53,029 bases of DNA, from positions 819-53,847 of the forward strand of contig DGHT01000003.1 in NCBI GenBank assembly GCA_002392765.1. Direction: 5' to 3'. Shown here piece after piece: positions 1 to 7,924 of this stretch. This DNA is from Verrucomicrobia bacterium UBA3841. GTDB taxonomy: Bacteria; Verrucomicrobiota; Kiritimatiellia; RFP12; UBA1067. The translations under genes and the position numbers were made by a program. The notes under the pieces were generated by a model, which saw only the letters and a program-made list of their open reading frames with translations, was not told where the DNA came from and made no database searches. Within the stretch, counting starts at the first letter, position 1. Each line of letters starts with the position of its first letter.

Positions 1-23
1 TTCGAGGTGCGGATTTCACGAAA

Positions 24-73
24 CCCCTGTAAAACAAGGGCGAAGCGTATCTTGTAGGGGCTACAACATACGC
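24..73. other. Two adjacent strong hairpins of unknown role
   Basis: Seen directly: bases 24-30 pair with 34-40 (six of seven pairs, loop AAA), and bases 45-57 pair with 61-73 (twelve of thirteen pairs, loop GGG). I find no convincing reading frame across them on either strand. They could be the 3' end of a structured RNA, a recombination site or the tail of an element lying left of the window. I cannot assign a family. Confidence 0.4.
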
Positions 74-163
74 AGAGAGAGTTTCGCGGAAGGCGGAGAA
101 TCGGGGAGAGTTTTTGTATCTCTCCTCTTGAAAACCACTGAGGGGACTGCCCCATGAAAAGCG

Positions 164-190
164 AAAAACCCCAAATTACTTGGGGGTTTC
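164..190 (-). terminator. Intrinsic terminator downstream of tRNA-Pro
   Basis: On the minus strand this reads as a CCCCAA/TTGGGG stem with a five-base GTAAT loop, extended by a bulged AAA/TTT, and followed by a run of five T. It lies about 55 bases beyond the tRNA-Pro 3' end on the same strand, as expected for its terminator. Confidence 0.7.
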
Positions 191-205
191 TGGGGTTCGT
201 ATTAC

Positions 206-237
206 ACGGTAATAAGGAGAGATTCTCTTAGTACCGT
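206..237. repeat. Imperfect inverted repeat just 3' of tRNA-Pro
   Basis: ACGGTAATAAGGAGA at 206-220 is mirrored by TCTCTTAGTACCGT at 224-237 with one mismatch and one indel. It sits between the tRNA 3' end and the terminator, so it may be a stem in the tRNA precursor trailer. A recombination site is also possible, but no integrase is visible. Confidence 0.4.
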
Positions 238-244
238 TTGAAGA

Positions 245-321
<77 letters not shown>

Positions 322-335
322 CAAATCCAGTCAAG

Positions 336-364
336 ATTATATCAAATGCCCGCGAAAATATCAA
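336..364 (-). promoter_or_regulatory. Sigma70-type promoter of tRNA-Pro
   Basis: The -35 TTGATA (359-364) and -10 TATAAT (336-341) are separated by exactly 17 bases. The -10 is preceded by TTTGA, giving the TGn extended -10 that recurs in this window. The tRNA 5' end lies 14 bases beyond the -10. Confidence 0.85.
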
Positions 365-422
365 TCCCAGAATCGACAGTGCGGAAATCGCGGCGGAGAG
401 GCGCGCGCAGGGCGGCCGGAAA

Positions 423-1964
423 TCAGACCGCCGGGCGAACGGCCGCCGTCAAGGAGCGCCCCCTGTTGCCGAAGGCGTCGAGCGGCGTCACGCACACCGT
501 AGACGCTTGCGCCGGCAACATCGCAGCCGGCACCGCAGCCTTTACAGTCCGGGAATAGTTCGGGTGGCGGCGCGGATACAGTCCGCCAGCAGCGCAGATG
601 CGGGTCGAGTACGTTTCGCCGCCGGCCCCCGCAGCGGTTATTTCGTATTCTGCGGGGACGCCCCCTTCCGTCGCGGCGGGGAACTCGAGCAGAAGCGCGT
701 CCGTCTCCTCTGGCGCGATTCTGAAGCCGTGCCTCTCCATTCCCCGCGTCACGGCTCTTCCGAAAACGGCCGACAGCGCGGCGCCGGACGGGAACTCCGC
801 GCGCCGCGCGGCTTTAGCCCTGGCCGCGAAAGGACGCGGCTTCGCCGGAAGCTCGACCGTCCAGTCCTCTCCGAGGGGAAGCCCGCTTGCGAAATCGCGC
901 CGCGCGAATTCGATTCTTCCCGGATAGACGCTTGCGATCAGACCGCTTTGGACATCCTCGCGGAACGCTTCGACCGACATCAGTTTCGGCGCGTCGTACT
1001 TCGAGATATACGCCGTGCGGTCTTTTCTCTCGACACCATGAAGATAATAGTTGCAGATTCCGTTTTCGTAGCCCGCCGTCCGCACGCGGTTCCAGAGCGA
1101 ACTGGCCGACACGTTCCTAAGCGATCCCGTAGCCACGGAAGTATAGTCTCCGCACCAGAGCGACTGGTCGTTGGAAAGCGGCTCGTGGGAGTGTCCGGAA
1201 AACGCAACAGCCTGCGGGAAGGCTCTGAGGAGCATCGTCGCCGATCCGTCGTCCACGCCCCACGCGCCCTTGCCGTACACGGTATCGCGCGGATGCGGAT
1301 GCTGCACGTAGAAAAACGGGCGCAGAGAATCGCATTTCCCCATCTCACGCGAGAACGCCTCGACGCATCCGGAGCACGCGGTTTCGGCGTATCCGTTGCA
1401 CCACAGCCCCGCCGTCCAGTGCGAACCGAAGAAATCGAAGCCCTTCACCGTTTTTCTGAAGAACGGCCTCCACTCTTCGTGGAAACACTCGTCCCACGCA
1501 CGGGCGGGATCCGCCTCTATGGCCTCGCGGCGCAGCTTGGCTTCATCTTTGAATATCTCCGCGCCGTACTTGAGCCCGTATGCGTCATGGTTGCCGAACA
1601 CGAAAATCCGCTCGACCTTGCGTCCGTCCGGCGCACGATCGTCCGGGAAAACCTTGAACCACGTTCCGGCGATCGCCTTCAATTCCCCGAGAAGCCCGGT
1701 ATCGGCCATATCGCCGGCGATGACAACGGCATCGGCGCCGCAGTCGCGGAAGTATTCCAGAGCGCGCTCGAACATTTCCGTACCGTATCCAGGGGCAAGC
1801 GAATGCCCGTCGGCGGCAAGCCGGACGTGCACGTCGCTCACGATGCCGAACCTGAGAAGCGGCTTCGCTTCCGCAGAAAGCGTCCCTGCGCGCAAACCGA
1901 AACCGCCCGCCGACATCCCGGCGAACGCCGAACCCATCTTTATGAAACCGCGTCTGTCTGTCAT
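423..1964 (-). CDS. Tat-exported calcineurin-like metallophosphoesterase
   Basis: A 513-residue protein. The start is the ATG at 1964, preceded by AAAGGAG at good spacing; the frame stays open further upstream, but that would cross the promoter. The N-terminus MTDRRGFIKM is a twin-arginine signal followed by a hydrophobic stretch. Metallophosphatase motifs follow in order: DVH near residue 44, GDM near 85, GNHD near 124, a HPHP motif near 229 and GHSH near 262. These ligate a dinuclear metal centre in the family. The C-terminal 200 residues look like a separate beta-rich module, which I do not recognise. The substrate cannot be deduced. It is probably an extracytoplasmic phosphodiesterase or phosphatase, transcribed alone from the promoter at 1987. 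Confidence 0.88.
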   Translation of the reverse strand: MTDRRGFIKMGSAFAGMSAGGFGLRAGTLSAEAKPLLRFGIVSDVHVRLAADGHSLAPGYGTEMFERALEYFRDCGADAVVIAGDMADTGLLGELKAIAGTWFKVFPDDRAPDGRKVERIFVFGNHDAYGLKYGAEIFKDEAKLRREAIEADPARAWDECFHEEWRPFFRKTVKGFDFFGSHWTAGLWCNGYAETACSGCVEAFSREMGKCDSLRPFFYVQHPHPRDTVYGKGAWGVDDGSATMLLRAFPQAVAFSGHSHEPLSNDQSLWCGDYTSVATGSLRNVSASSLWNRVRTAGYENGICNYYLHGVERKDRTAYISKYDAPKLMSVEAFREDVQSGLIASVYPGRIEFARRDFASGLPLGEDWTVELPAKPRPFAARAKAARRAEFPSGAALSAVFGRAVTRGMERHGFRIAPEETDALLLEFPAATEGGVPAEYEITAAGAGGETYSTRICAAGGLYPRRHPNYSRTVKAAVPAAMLPAQASTVCVTPLDAFGNRGRSLTAAVRPAV

Positions 1965-1986
1965 GCTGCAATCTCCTTTGCAAGAT

Positions 1987-2000
1987 ATTATATCAAAAAA
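1987..2000 (-). promoter_or_regulatory. Extended -10 promoter (T-tract TGA-TATAAT) for the metallophosphoesterase
   Basis: TATAAT at 1987-1992 is preceded by a run of seven T and GA. No good -35 is visible. The ATG at 1964 lies 22 bases downstream, leaving a short leader that still holds a Shine-Dalgarno. Confidence 0.75.
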
Positions 2001-2085
2001 ACCGGGGGGTCGCATATCGTCATGCGGAGCGTCCCGGATTTCCGGGCGTTGACATTGCGGCAGACGCAACCATCTTCATCCGCGC

Positions 2086-3282
2086 CTACCTTGAGTACAG
2101 CGAGCGCAGATAGTCCGTGAACATCGCCGTGTAGTCCTCTACGCTCTTGAGCGAGACCCATTCGACAGACGCATGCGCCCCGCCGCCGGTCGCGCCGAAG
2201 ATCACCGTCGGGAGGTTGAGATGCAAATACCGTGTCGCGTCCGTCGCGCAGGACATTCGGGTTAGACGGATGTTCTTCTCCGGCCACTTCGACTTCATGG
2301 CCTCGAACAGTGTCTTCACGTACGCGTTTTCAGGGTCTGTTATGACGGGTTTGCGGTATTTCTCCGGAACGATCACCTCCAGCCCCGTCGCCTTTTCGAC
2401 TTCCGCCTTGATTCTGTCCCTGCTTTCCGGGCTGGTGACGCGACAGGAGAAATGCATCTCGGCAGTGTCCGGGATTATGTTCCCGGCCGGCGCTCCGACA
2501 AGCCTGGTGGGTGTGACGTGGTCGCGCCAGTGGTCTTCGCCGGCTGTCGGCGTCGGGTACATCTCCATGATCTTCTCCATGGCACGCATGAGCTTTGGCA
2601 CGGGATTGTCGGCACGCCACGGCATCGACGAGTGTCCGCCCCTTCCGTGCGCGACGACGCGCATGACGAAATGCCCCTTTTCCGCGTACGAGAGCGAATC
2701 CACATGCTCGCCGTTGGTGTCGCCTACGATGAGGAATTTCTTCGGGGTGTAGCCTTCGTTCAAGAGGGCTATTGGCATGTCGGTGCCGTTCACGCGGTTT
2801 TCCTCGTCGGTTACTATGACTGCGCCTACGGACGCGCCGGATCCGGCGAGATTGGCAAGCGTCTGGACGATGACGGCGACGTTGCCCTTGGTGTCGCACG
2901 CGCCGCGGGCGTATATCCTGTCGCCGTCGATGCGCGGCTCGAACTGTCCTTCGTCAAGAGGCGGCACGACGTCAATGTGCGTGACAAACACGACGTCGTG
3001 TTCTTTGCCGGGCGTCACGGAGGCGTAGAGAGCCGTCCGTCCAACTTCGTTGGTGACGACTGCGGCATAGACATTCCTCGCCTCAAGCCAGTTCTTCACG
3101 TACTGTACGGCAACATTGTTGGCTTCCACGTCCGGAGTAACGGACGGTATGCGCAGAAGCCCGTCCAGAAATCCTCTGCATCCTCCTTGGGAGGGACATT
3201 GCCCGGCCGAGGCCGCGCCCGCCGTCAATGCGGCAAACGCAAGTGCGATTCTCGCAGCGCAAAGTGTTTTTCTGAAAATCAC
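2086..3282 (-). CDS. Exported M20-family metallopeptidase (ArgE/DapE/ACY1 type)
   Basis: A 398-residue zinc peptidase or deacylase. I chose the GTG at 3282 because AAAGGAGATACC lies directly before it and a promoter -10 sits about 25 bases upstream. The longer frame would overlap that promoter. The N-terminus is a signal peptide ending near AGAASA. M20 landmarks are present: THIDVVPP (metal ligand H and catalytic D), RGACDTKG (bridging D), DEEN (catalytic and ligand glutamates), and HGRGGHSS in the dimerisation domain. The family hydrolyses amide bonds in peptides or N-acyl amino acids. Export suggests use on external peptides. The exact substrate is unknown. Confidence 0.85.
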   Translation of the reverse strand: MIFRKTLCAARIALAFAALTAGAASAGQCPSQGGCRGFLDGLLRIPSVTPDVEANNVAVQYVKNWLEARNVYAAVVTNEVGRTALYASVTPGKEHDVVFVTHIDVVPPLDEGQFEPRIDGDRIYARGACDTKGNVAVIVQTLANLAGSGASVGAVIVTDEENRVNGTDMPIALLNEGYTPKKFLIVGDTNGEHVDSLSYAEKGHFVMRVVAHGRGGHSSMPWRADNPVPKLMRAMEKIMEMYPTPTAGEDHWRDHVTPTRLVGAPAGNIIPDTAEMHFSCRVTSPESRDRIKAEVEKATGLEVIVPEKYRKPVITDPENAYVKTLFEAMKSKWPEKNIRLTRMSCATDATRYLHLNLPTVIFGATGGGAHASVEWVSLKSVEDYTAMFTDYLRSLYSR

Positions 3283-3307
3283 GGTATCTCCTTTCTTTTT
3301 TGCATGT

Positions 3308-3320
3308 AATTTATCAAAAT
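3308..3320 (-). promoter_or_regulatory. Candidate extended -10 promoter for the M20 peptidase
   Basis: Reads TTTTGA-TAAATT on the minus strand, the same shape as the other promoters with a weaker hexamer. It overlaps the stop codon of the truncated gene at 3314. Confidence 0.5.
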
Positions 3321-3904
3321 ATGACATCTCCCGCCCCCGGCCGCCATGCCTTTAGAGAAAGCGGCCGTTTCAATGCGGACGCGCCAGCCACGGACACGGA
3401 CACTTTTTCGCCCGGCCTGGCAAATCCGAAAACGGCGGTGCGGGGCGACTTAAGAAGAACGGCGTTACCAACTTCTTCTGCCGCTTTCGCGCCTTCGACC
3501 AGCGTCTTGCCCGCGTACGGCAGGCCTTTGCAGACGGGATTGTCCCATACAACCTTGTTGCGGCGGAAGACGAGCGTCGCGCCCTTGCCGTCGAACGTGA
3601 AGTCGGTGAATCCGTCGATAAAGATTCCCTTTCCGTCGAAGCACCTGTACGTGCCCGGCGCGAGTTCGACCCTGTCGGCGTTAGTCCGCTTCGCCTCCGC
3701 AATCGCTGCGTTTATTGCGACATGGTTGCGGGTGTTCGTCTCTGACAGTCCGAAGTCAACGGCGCGGACGACGGCGGAATGGACGCAATCCGCCGCGCGC
3801 GGCAGCTCCACCTCAAAATCGGGACAGCCGGACGGCTCGGCGAGCGCCAGATTGAAAATCACCAGTGTTGACAATATTGACAATACAAGTTCCCGAATCT
3901 TCAT
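3314..3904 (-). pseudogene. Truncated, apparently chimeric exported beta-helix protein
   Basis: The frame starts at an ATG preceded by AAAGGAGGCGAG and encodes 196 residues. Residues 1-22 are a clear signal peptide. Residues about 48-118 look like the N-terminal cap and first turns of a right-handed parallel beta-helix (DFGLSE, AINAAIAEAKR, ELAPGTYRC, GFTDFTFDG), as in pectate-lyase-like and related carbohydrate-active proteins that usually run several hundred residues. Residues about 143-175 (AVLLKS followed by GFARPGEKVSVSVAG) instead resemble the start of sialate O-acetylesterase-like enzymes. The frame then stops inside the next gene's promoter. I read this as a decayed fusion of two gene fragments. 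It may still be expressed as a short exported protein. Confidence 0.55.
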
Positions 3905-3927
3905 CTCGCCTCCTTTCCCGCGCCGCG

Positions 3928-4002
3928 TCAGGGCGCGACAACTTCGAACACGGCAGCCTCGTCCGGTGAAAGGACGATTGAATCCGCCTTGACGTTCCCT
4001 GT
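3928..4002 (-). pseudogene. C-terminal remnant of an exported carbohydrate-active enzyme
   Basis: Immediately after the stop of the gene at 4002, another frame reads TGNVKADSIVLSPDEAAVFE and ends at 3928. It resembles the last strand of many glycoside hydrolases, where a C-terminal beta-sandwich closes the protein. It has no start or ribosome-binding site of its own. Together with the truncated gene on its left it suggests a larger gene was deleted here. Identification is by eye only. Confidence 0.3.
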
Positions 4003-5573
4003 CAGTAAAGCACGCTGACGGCGTCGGCGAATTTTCTGTAGTCGGTTATGACTATGTGGTCCATTCCCTTTATGCGCACATGGCTGTCGCCGCCTCCGTC
4101 CGCGAAATCGTCGCCGATGAACACGATGTCGTCCAGCGAGTACCCGTGTTCCTCCGCCCATGCGAGAGTAGCGTCGTATTTGTTGTACTGCGGCCCGGCG
4201 AAATCGAAAGACGTGGATCCGCCGATGTAGACGGAAAAGTCCTTGAACGTCTCGCAGACCTCGGGATACATCGCCCTGCGCTTTTTCCGGTCGGGATCGA
4301 ACGCGACTTTGTGCTCCGCCGACGGAGCCGTTCCAAGCAGTCCGAATGTGACCATGCCCGAAGCGTGGAACTCCAGAGGGTCGCCTTCGTACTCGGTGTA
4401 GCCGTACTTCGCCCTCAATGCGTCGGTTTTCTCGCGGAAGAACGCGCGGTCGACATCGTTCGTGACGGCTTTCACTATCCTGAAGTTCCCGTCGGCCGCC
4501 TCCGCGATCTGCATCCCGTAGTTGCCGACAATGTCTATGGGATAGTCGCCCATCTGCCTGTAGATGCGCGGGGCGTTCCCCGCGCCGACCATGACGCACT
4601 TGTACTTGGCGTCAAGCGCCTTAAGAGCTTCGAGATTCCGTTCCGGAATCGGCGAACGATGCTGGCAGAGCGTCGCATCGAGATCCATGGCGACGACCTT
4701 CTTGCCCCGTCCCTCTATGGCGCGCGTCAGCAGGACCGGATAGTCGCTCGTGGCCCTGTCGGCGCCCTTCTTCGAATACTCGTCCCAATCAGCCTTGTTC
4801 TGGCACATCCACAGACACACGGACATTCCGGCGGCGTGAGCCTTGTCGACCATCTCCTTCGTCGTCGCGTGTCCTTCCGGCGCGACGCTGCAGCATCCGA
4901 GGGACTTCGCGATTTCAAGGTGTTTTTCGGTCAGACCTTTAGCGGTTATGTAGCCTATGCAGGCGCGCGGATCCACCCGGCGCATGACAGCAAGCGTATT
5001 CGTGTCGAAGCATGTGAATGCATACGTCCCGTCCGGCATAATCCGCTTTGCAGCCGCGTTCAACTTGAGGCAGTAGTCTTCGAGAACCTCCGCTGTATAG
5101 AACCGGCTTGGATACGCTTTCATCTCAAGTTCCACAAAAACGTCGGGATGCGCGGAGAGAACCTCCAGCACCTCCTCAAGAGTCGGGACCGGCTCCGAAC
5201 AGGCCTGGAGGCGGCACCTGCGGACTTCCTCGAGAGTCATTTCCTCGACAATTCCGCTCCCGTCCGTCGTGCGTTTCAAGTCCTTGTCGTGCATTATGAC
5301 GAGATGGCGGTCTTTTGTAAAGCGAATGTCTGTCTCGAATCCTCTCACTCCGCGTTCCAGGCACATCTTGAACCCGCCCAGCGCGTTGTCGTCGTATTCG
5401 CCGCGGCTGCCGCGATGCGCCAGGACCAACGGCCCTCCGTGCGTCTTCATAGTCGCATTCGCCGGACCTTCGGCCGCCGCGGCGACCGCAGCCCCGAACG
5501 TCAAAAACGCAGCCAGCGAAAACTTGACCGCAAATTGAAGGGCAAACACCCGATTTTCGTATTTCATCCGCAT
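4002..5573 (-). CDS. Secreted GDPD - phosphomannomutase-like HAD fusion protein
   Basis: A 523-residue protein. The ATG at 5573 is preceded by AAGGAGG at 8-base spacing; a TTG two codons upstream is too close to it. Residues 1-40 form a signal peptide. Residues about 48-290 are a glycerophosphodiester phosphodiesterase domain: HRGS (H53, R54), FETD (metal ligands E80, D82) and MHDKD (H95). The usual PENT motif is altered to EYDDN. Residues about 291-523 are a HAD phosphatase: DLDAT (nucleophile D297), then IGGSTSFDFAG and FIGDDFADGGGD. Its cap and C-terminus resemble eukaryotic-type phosphomannomutases rather than Cof phosphatases. The parts could act in series: GDPD frees a phosphorylated head group and HAD removes or moves the phosphate. 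That link is inference. Confidence 0.82.
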   Translation of the reverse strand: MRMKYENRVFALQFAVKFSLAAFLTFGAAVAAAAEGPANATMKTHGGPLVLAHRGSRGEYDDNALGGFKMCLERGVRGFETDIRFTKDRHLVIMHDKDLKRTTDGSGIVEEMTLEEVRRCRLQACSEPVPTLEEVLEVLSAHPDVFVELEMKAYPSRFYTAEVLEDYCLKLNAAAKRIMPDGTYAFTCFDTNTLAVMRRVDPRACIGYITAKGLTEKHLEIAKSLGCCSVAPEGHATTKEMVDKAHAAGMSVCLWMCQNKADWDEYSKKGADRATSDYPVLLTRAIEGRGKKVVAMDLDATLCQHRSPIPERNLEALKALDAKYKCVMVGAGNAPRIYRQMGDYPIDIVGNYGMQIAEAADGNFRIVKAVTNDVDRAFFREKTDALRAKYGYTEYEGDPLEFHASGMVTFGLLGTAPSAEHKVAFDPDRKKRRAMYPEVCETFKDFSVYIGGSTSFDFAGPQYNKYDATLAWAEEHGYSLDDIVFIGDDFADGGGDSHVRIKGMDHIVITDYRKFADAVSVLY

Positions 5574-5606
5574 CGTCAATACCTCCTTATCATGGTTTTG
5601 AATGCT

Positions 5607-5618
5607 ATTATCTCAAAT
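5607..5618 (-). promoter_or_regulatory. Extended -10 promoter for the GDPD-HAD gene
   Basis: Reads TTTGA-GATAAT on the minus strand, with the -10 at 5607-5612. The start codon is 33 bases downstream with a strong Shine-Dalgarno between. Confidence 0.6.
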
Positions 5619-5769
5619 TATCCGGGGAAAATCAATACTGAAAAACCAAAATATTCCCCGTTTGTATGGACTCCGGCTTCTTTGCTTGCGGCGACCGCCG
5701 CCGTCAAGATTGTTCCGTATATCGTTCTCTTTTATAAATCTTCATTTATTTTTTCATTTCTCTTTACTT

Positions 5770-5804
5770 AATTCTCAAACGAGCGGGACGCTCGTTCCCC
5801 CAGT
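5770..5804. repeat. REP-like palindrome, family B, copy 1
   Basis: A 35-bp unit identical to 5875-5909. The core is the palindrome AACGAGCG-GGA-CGCTCGTT followed by the conserved tail CCCCCAGT. Related units with different but self-complementary stems lie inside the beta-galactosidase gene at 33086-33173. Confidence 0.85.
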
Positions 5805-5821
5805 GGTGGCGGAGCGGGACA

Positions 5822-5862
5822 CACCCCGCATTGAATGACGCGGCAAGATGCCGCATCTCCTT
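5822..5862. repeat. REP-like palindrome, family A, with shared flank
   Basis: GCGGC-AAGAT-GCCGC followed by ATCTCCTT (5840-5862). A copy at 52380-52403 has the stem GGAGC/GCTCC around the same AAGAT loop and the same ATCTCCTT flank. Bases 5822-5834 also match 52424-52436 exactly over 13 bases. Confidence 0.75.
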
Positions 5863-5874
5863 GATAAATTCCAC

Positions 5875-5909
5875 AATTCTCAAACGAGCGGGACGCTCGT
5901 TCCCCCAGT
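5875..5909. repeat. REP-like palindrome, family B, copy 2, overlapping a gene end
   Basis: Exact second copy of 5770-5804. Its minus-strand reading supplies the last residues GTSVPLV and the stop codon of the ferredoxin-type gene at 5880, so the repeat has inserted at or across that gene's 3' end. Confidence 0.85.
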
Positions 5910-6623
5910 CATCCCCATGCAAGCGGAATGATTCGCAGCGATGGACGGACATTCGTCCGGCGAAACGGCGCACGGCACAGTCCCGTCCGCGCGCGAACGC
6001 CGCGCTTCGGCAACTTCGGCCTCAGACACGGGATGCGTCTCGCGGTGGACTTCCAGACCCTCGACCCTGATCGCCGTCTCAGGGCGGGCGGGGCAGTAGT
6101 GCTCGCACGCGCCGCAGCCGATGCACGCGTCGCGATCGACGATTATCGCGTCGCCTATCAGTTTCACGGCCTTGGCTGGACAGTGCTTGCGGCATGCATG
6201 GCAGTTCACGCCTTCGCTCGTTCTGAGACACAGATCCTTCGACCACACGGCGTATCCCGTGCGCACGACGGGCTTCGCGCCGTCGGGGAATTTCTCAATC
6301 GCGCCTGCCGGACACACCTCCGCGCATTTCGAACATTCGGGCTTGCACCAGCCATAGCGGAAATCGAGTTCAACGCGTCCGAATCTGGACGGAGACGACG
6401 ATGGTCTGAGGCATTTCGACGGACAGGCCGTCGCGCAAAGCGAACATCCTACGCACTTCGACGCAAATCGTTTCGAACCGTGCGCGCCGCGCGGCAGTAC
6501 GGGGATGTCCTTTTTGCGCCTTGCGGGCCAGCTGACAGCGGCGAATCCGCCGTCGGTGGTTTTCGCTTCGAGCGCGCCCGCCGCGAGCGTTGCGCCGCCT
6601 ATGATGAATTCGCGTCTGTTCAT
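5880..6623 (-). CDS. Tat-exported polyferredoxin (NapG/MauM-like)
   Basis: A 247-residue protein. The N-terminus MNRREFIIGGATLAAGALEA is a twin-arginine signal. Several 4Fe-4S motifs follow: CVGCSLCATACPSKC near residues 57-71, CKPECSKCAEVCP near 94-106, CHACRKHCP near 141-149, and CIGCGACEHYCP near 167-178. It should carry electrons outside the cytoplasmic membrane, probably paired with the NapH-like membrane protein two genes upstream. Its ATG overlaps the stop of the aldo/keto reductase gene (ATGA), indicating translational coupling. The last residues come from a dispersed palindromic repeat, so the native C-terminus may have been shorter or different. Confidence 0.85.
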   Translation of the reverse strand: MNRREFIIGGATLAAGALEAKTTDGGFAAVSWPARRKKDIPVLPRGAHGSKRFASKCVGCSLCATACPSKCLRPSSSPSRFGRVELDFRYGWCKPECSKCAEVCPAGAIEKFPDGAKPVVRTGYAVWSKDLCLRTSEGVNCHACRKHCPAKAVKLIGDAIIVDRDACIGCGACEHYCPARPETAIRVEGLEVHRETHPVSEAEVAEARRSRADGTVPCAVSPDECPSIAANHSACMGMTGGTSVPLV

Positions 6624-7924
6624 TTCTTAAGCCCTTCCATATATGCGGCCACGGAGTCGAGTTCGCGCGGTATCCTGATAGGCACCGGACAGTGTGTCGC
6701 GCACAGACCGCATCCGATGCAACGGTCCGCGCGGCGCCGCGGATCGGGTATCGCTTTTTCGTATTCCCGGAGGATTTCGCCCGGGTCTTTCATTCCGGCG
6801 GACTTGACGCGGTTGATGAAGGAGAATATCCCGGGGATGTCCAGGCCGTACGGACACGGCATGCAGTAGTTGCAGTTGTTGCACGGTATCACGCCTGTCG
6901 CAATGTACGCGAGCGCGGCGCGCTCCAAAACTGCCAGTTCGACGCTTGTGAGAGGTTTGAGCGGCGAGAACGTCGCGATGTTGTCGACGAGATTCTCCTT
7001 GTAAGTCATGCCGGAAAGTATCGTCAGGACGTTCGGGTACGTTCCGCAGAACCTGAACGCCCAGCTGGCCTGCGTCGCCTCGGGATCGAGACGCGCCAGC
7101 TCGCCCATGAGCGCATCGTTGTACCGCGCAAGGCGTCCGCCGAGAAGCGGCTCCATTATGACAGCCGGAATCTGGCGTTTCTCCAGTTCCTCGTAAAGGC
7201 GCTCCGCGTCGATGTTGCGCTTGTTGTTCTCCTGCGCATGGCGCCAGTCGACATAGTTCATCTGTATCTGCGCGAAATCCCAGACGTACTCGCCGCTGTC
7301 GTGCTTCTGCAGAAGCCACTCGATCGCCTTCGGGTCGCCGTGGAAGCTCCATCCGAGATTGCGTATGCGCCCTTTGGCCTTCTGCTCCAGGAGCCACGGG
7401 ATGATGCCGTTTTCCACGTAGCGTTTCGAAAACGCTTCGAACCCGCCCATGCCCACGGCGTGCAGAAGGTAGAAATCGATGTAATCCGTCCGGAGATATT
7501 CCAGAGATTTCTCGAAAAGAGCCTTCGACGCCTCGAACGAATACTGTTCGGGCGAAAAATTCGACATTTTCGTGGCGATGAAGTAGCTGTCGCGCGGATG
7601 GCGGCTAAGCGCGGCTCCCAGCACCCGCTCCGACTTGCCCATGCAGTACGCGGGGGACGTGTCGAAATAGTTTACGCCGTGCGCCAGGGCGTAATCCACG
7701 TGTTCATTGACCGCTGCCTGGTCGATATCCGCCTGCGACGCGCCTTCGACGGGCTTGCCTGCGCGTCCGGCGCCGTTTCCGCCGTCGACCGTCGGCAGAC
7801 GCATCGCGCCGTATCCGAGGATGCCGACGCGTTCGCCGTGTTTGGCCGTTCTCACGGTCATGGCCGGACCGGGGCCGCCGGTCGAGAGGGTGGAAGCCAA
7901 GAGGTTTCTGAGCGTAATGTTCAC
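6620..7924 (-). CDS. Aldo/keto reductase with C-terminal 4Fe-4S clusters
   Basis: A 434-residue protein. I chose GTG at 7924: AAAGGAG lies 8 bases before it and it overlaps the upstream stop as GTGA. The AKR barrel shows the usual tetrad in NYFDTSPAYCMGKSE (D and Y), FIATKM (K) and YLLHAVG (H). The C-terminus adds CNNCNYCMPCP and CIGCGLCATHCPVPI, a bacterial-ferredoxin-like region found in the COG1453 class. The enzyme probably couples an NADPH-type or flavin-free reduction to iron-sulfur electron transfer. It sits between a membrane quinol-type electron carrier and a Tat polyferredoxin, with 4-base overlaps to both, so all three should act together. The physiological substrate is unknown. 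Confidence 0.85.
   Translation of the reverse strand: MNITLRNLLASTLSTGGPGPAMTVRTAKHGERVGILGYGAMRLPTVDGGNGAGRAGKPVEGASQADIDQAAVNEHVDYALAHGVNYFDTSPAYCMGKSERVLGAALSRHPRDSYFIATKMSNFSPEQYSFEASKALFEKSLEYLRTDYIDFYLLHAVGMGGFEAFSKRYVENGIIPWLLEQKAKGRIRNLGWSFHGDPKAIEWLLQKHDSGEYVWDFAQIQMNYVDWRHAQENNKRNIDAERLYEELEKRQIPAVIMEPLLGGRLARYNDALMGELARLDPEATQASWAFRFCGTYPNVLTILSGMTYKENLVDNIATFSPLKPLTSVELAVLERAALAYIATGVIPCNNCNYCMPCPYGLDIPGIFSFINRVKSAGMKDPGEILREYEKAIPDPRRRADRCIGCGLCATHCPVPIRIPRELDSVAAYMEGLKK

Noticed and set aside
4056..5771. A 571-codon plus-strand frame opposite the GDPD-HAD gene
   Set aside because: Antisense shadow without domain motifs or ribosome-binding site; the minus-strand gene is unambiguous.
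5764..5973. A 69-codon frame with two copies of GNERPARLRI
   Set aside because: The repetition comes from two identical 35-bp palindromes, not from a protein repeat; no start signal.
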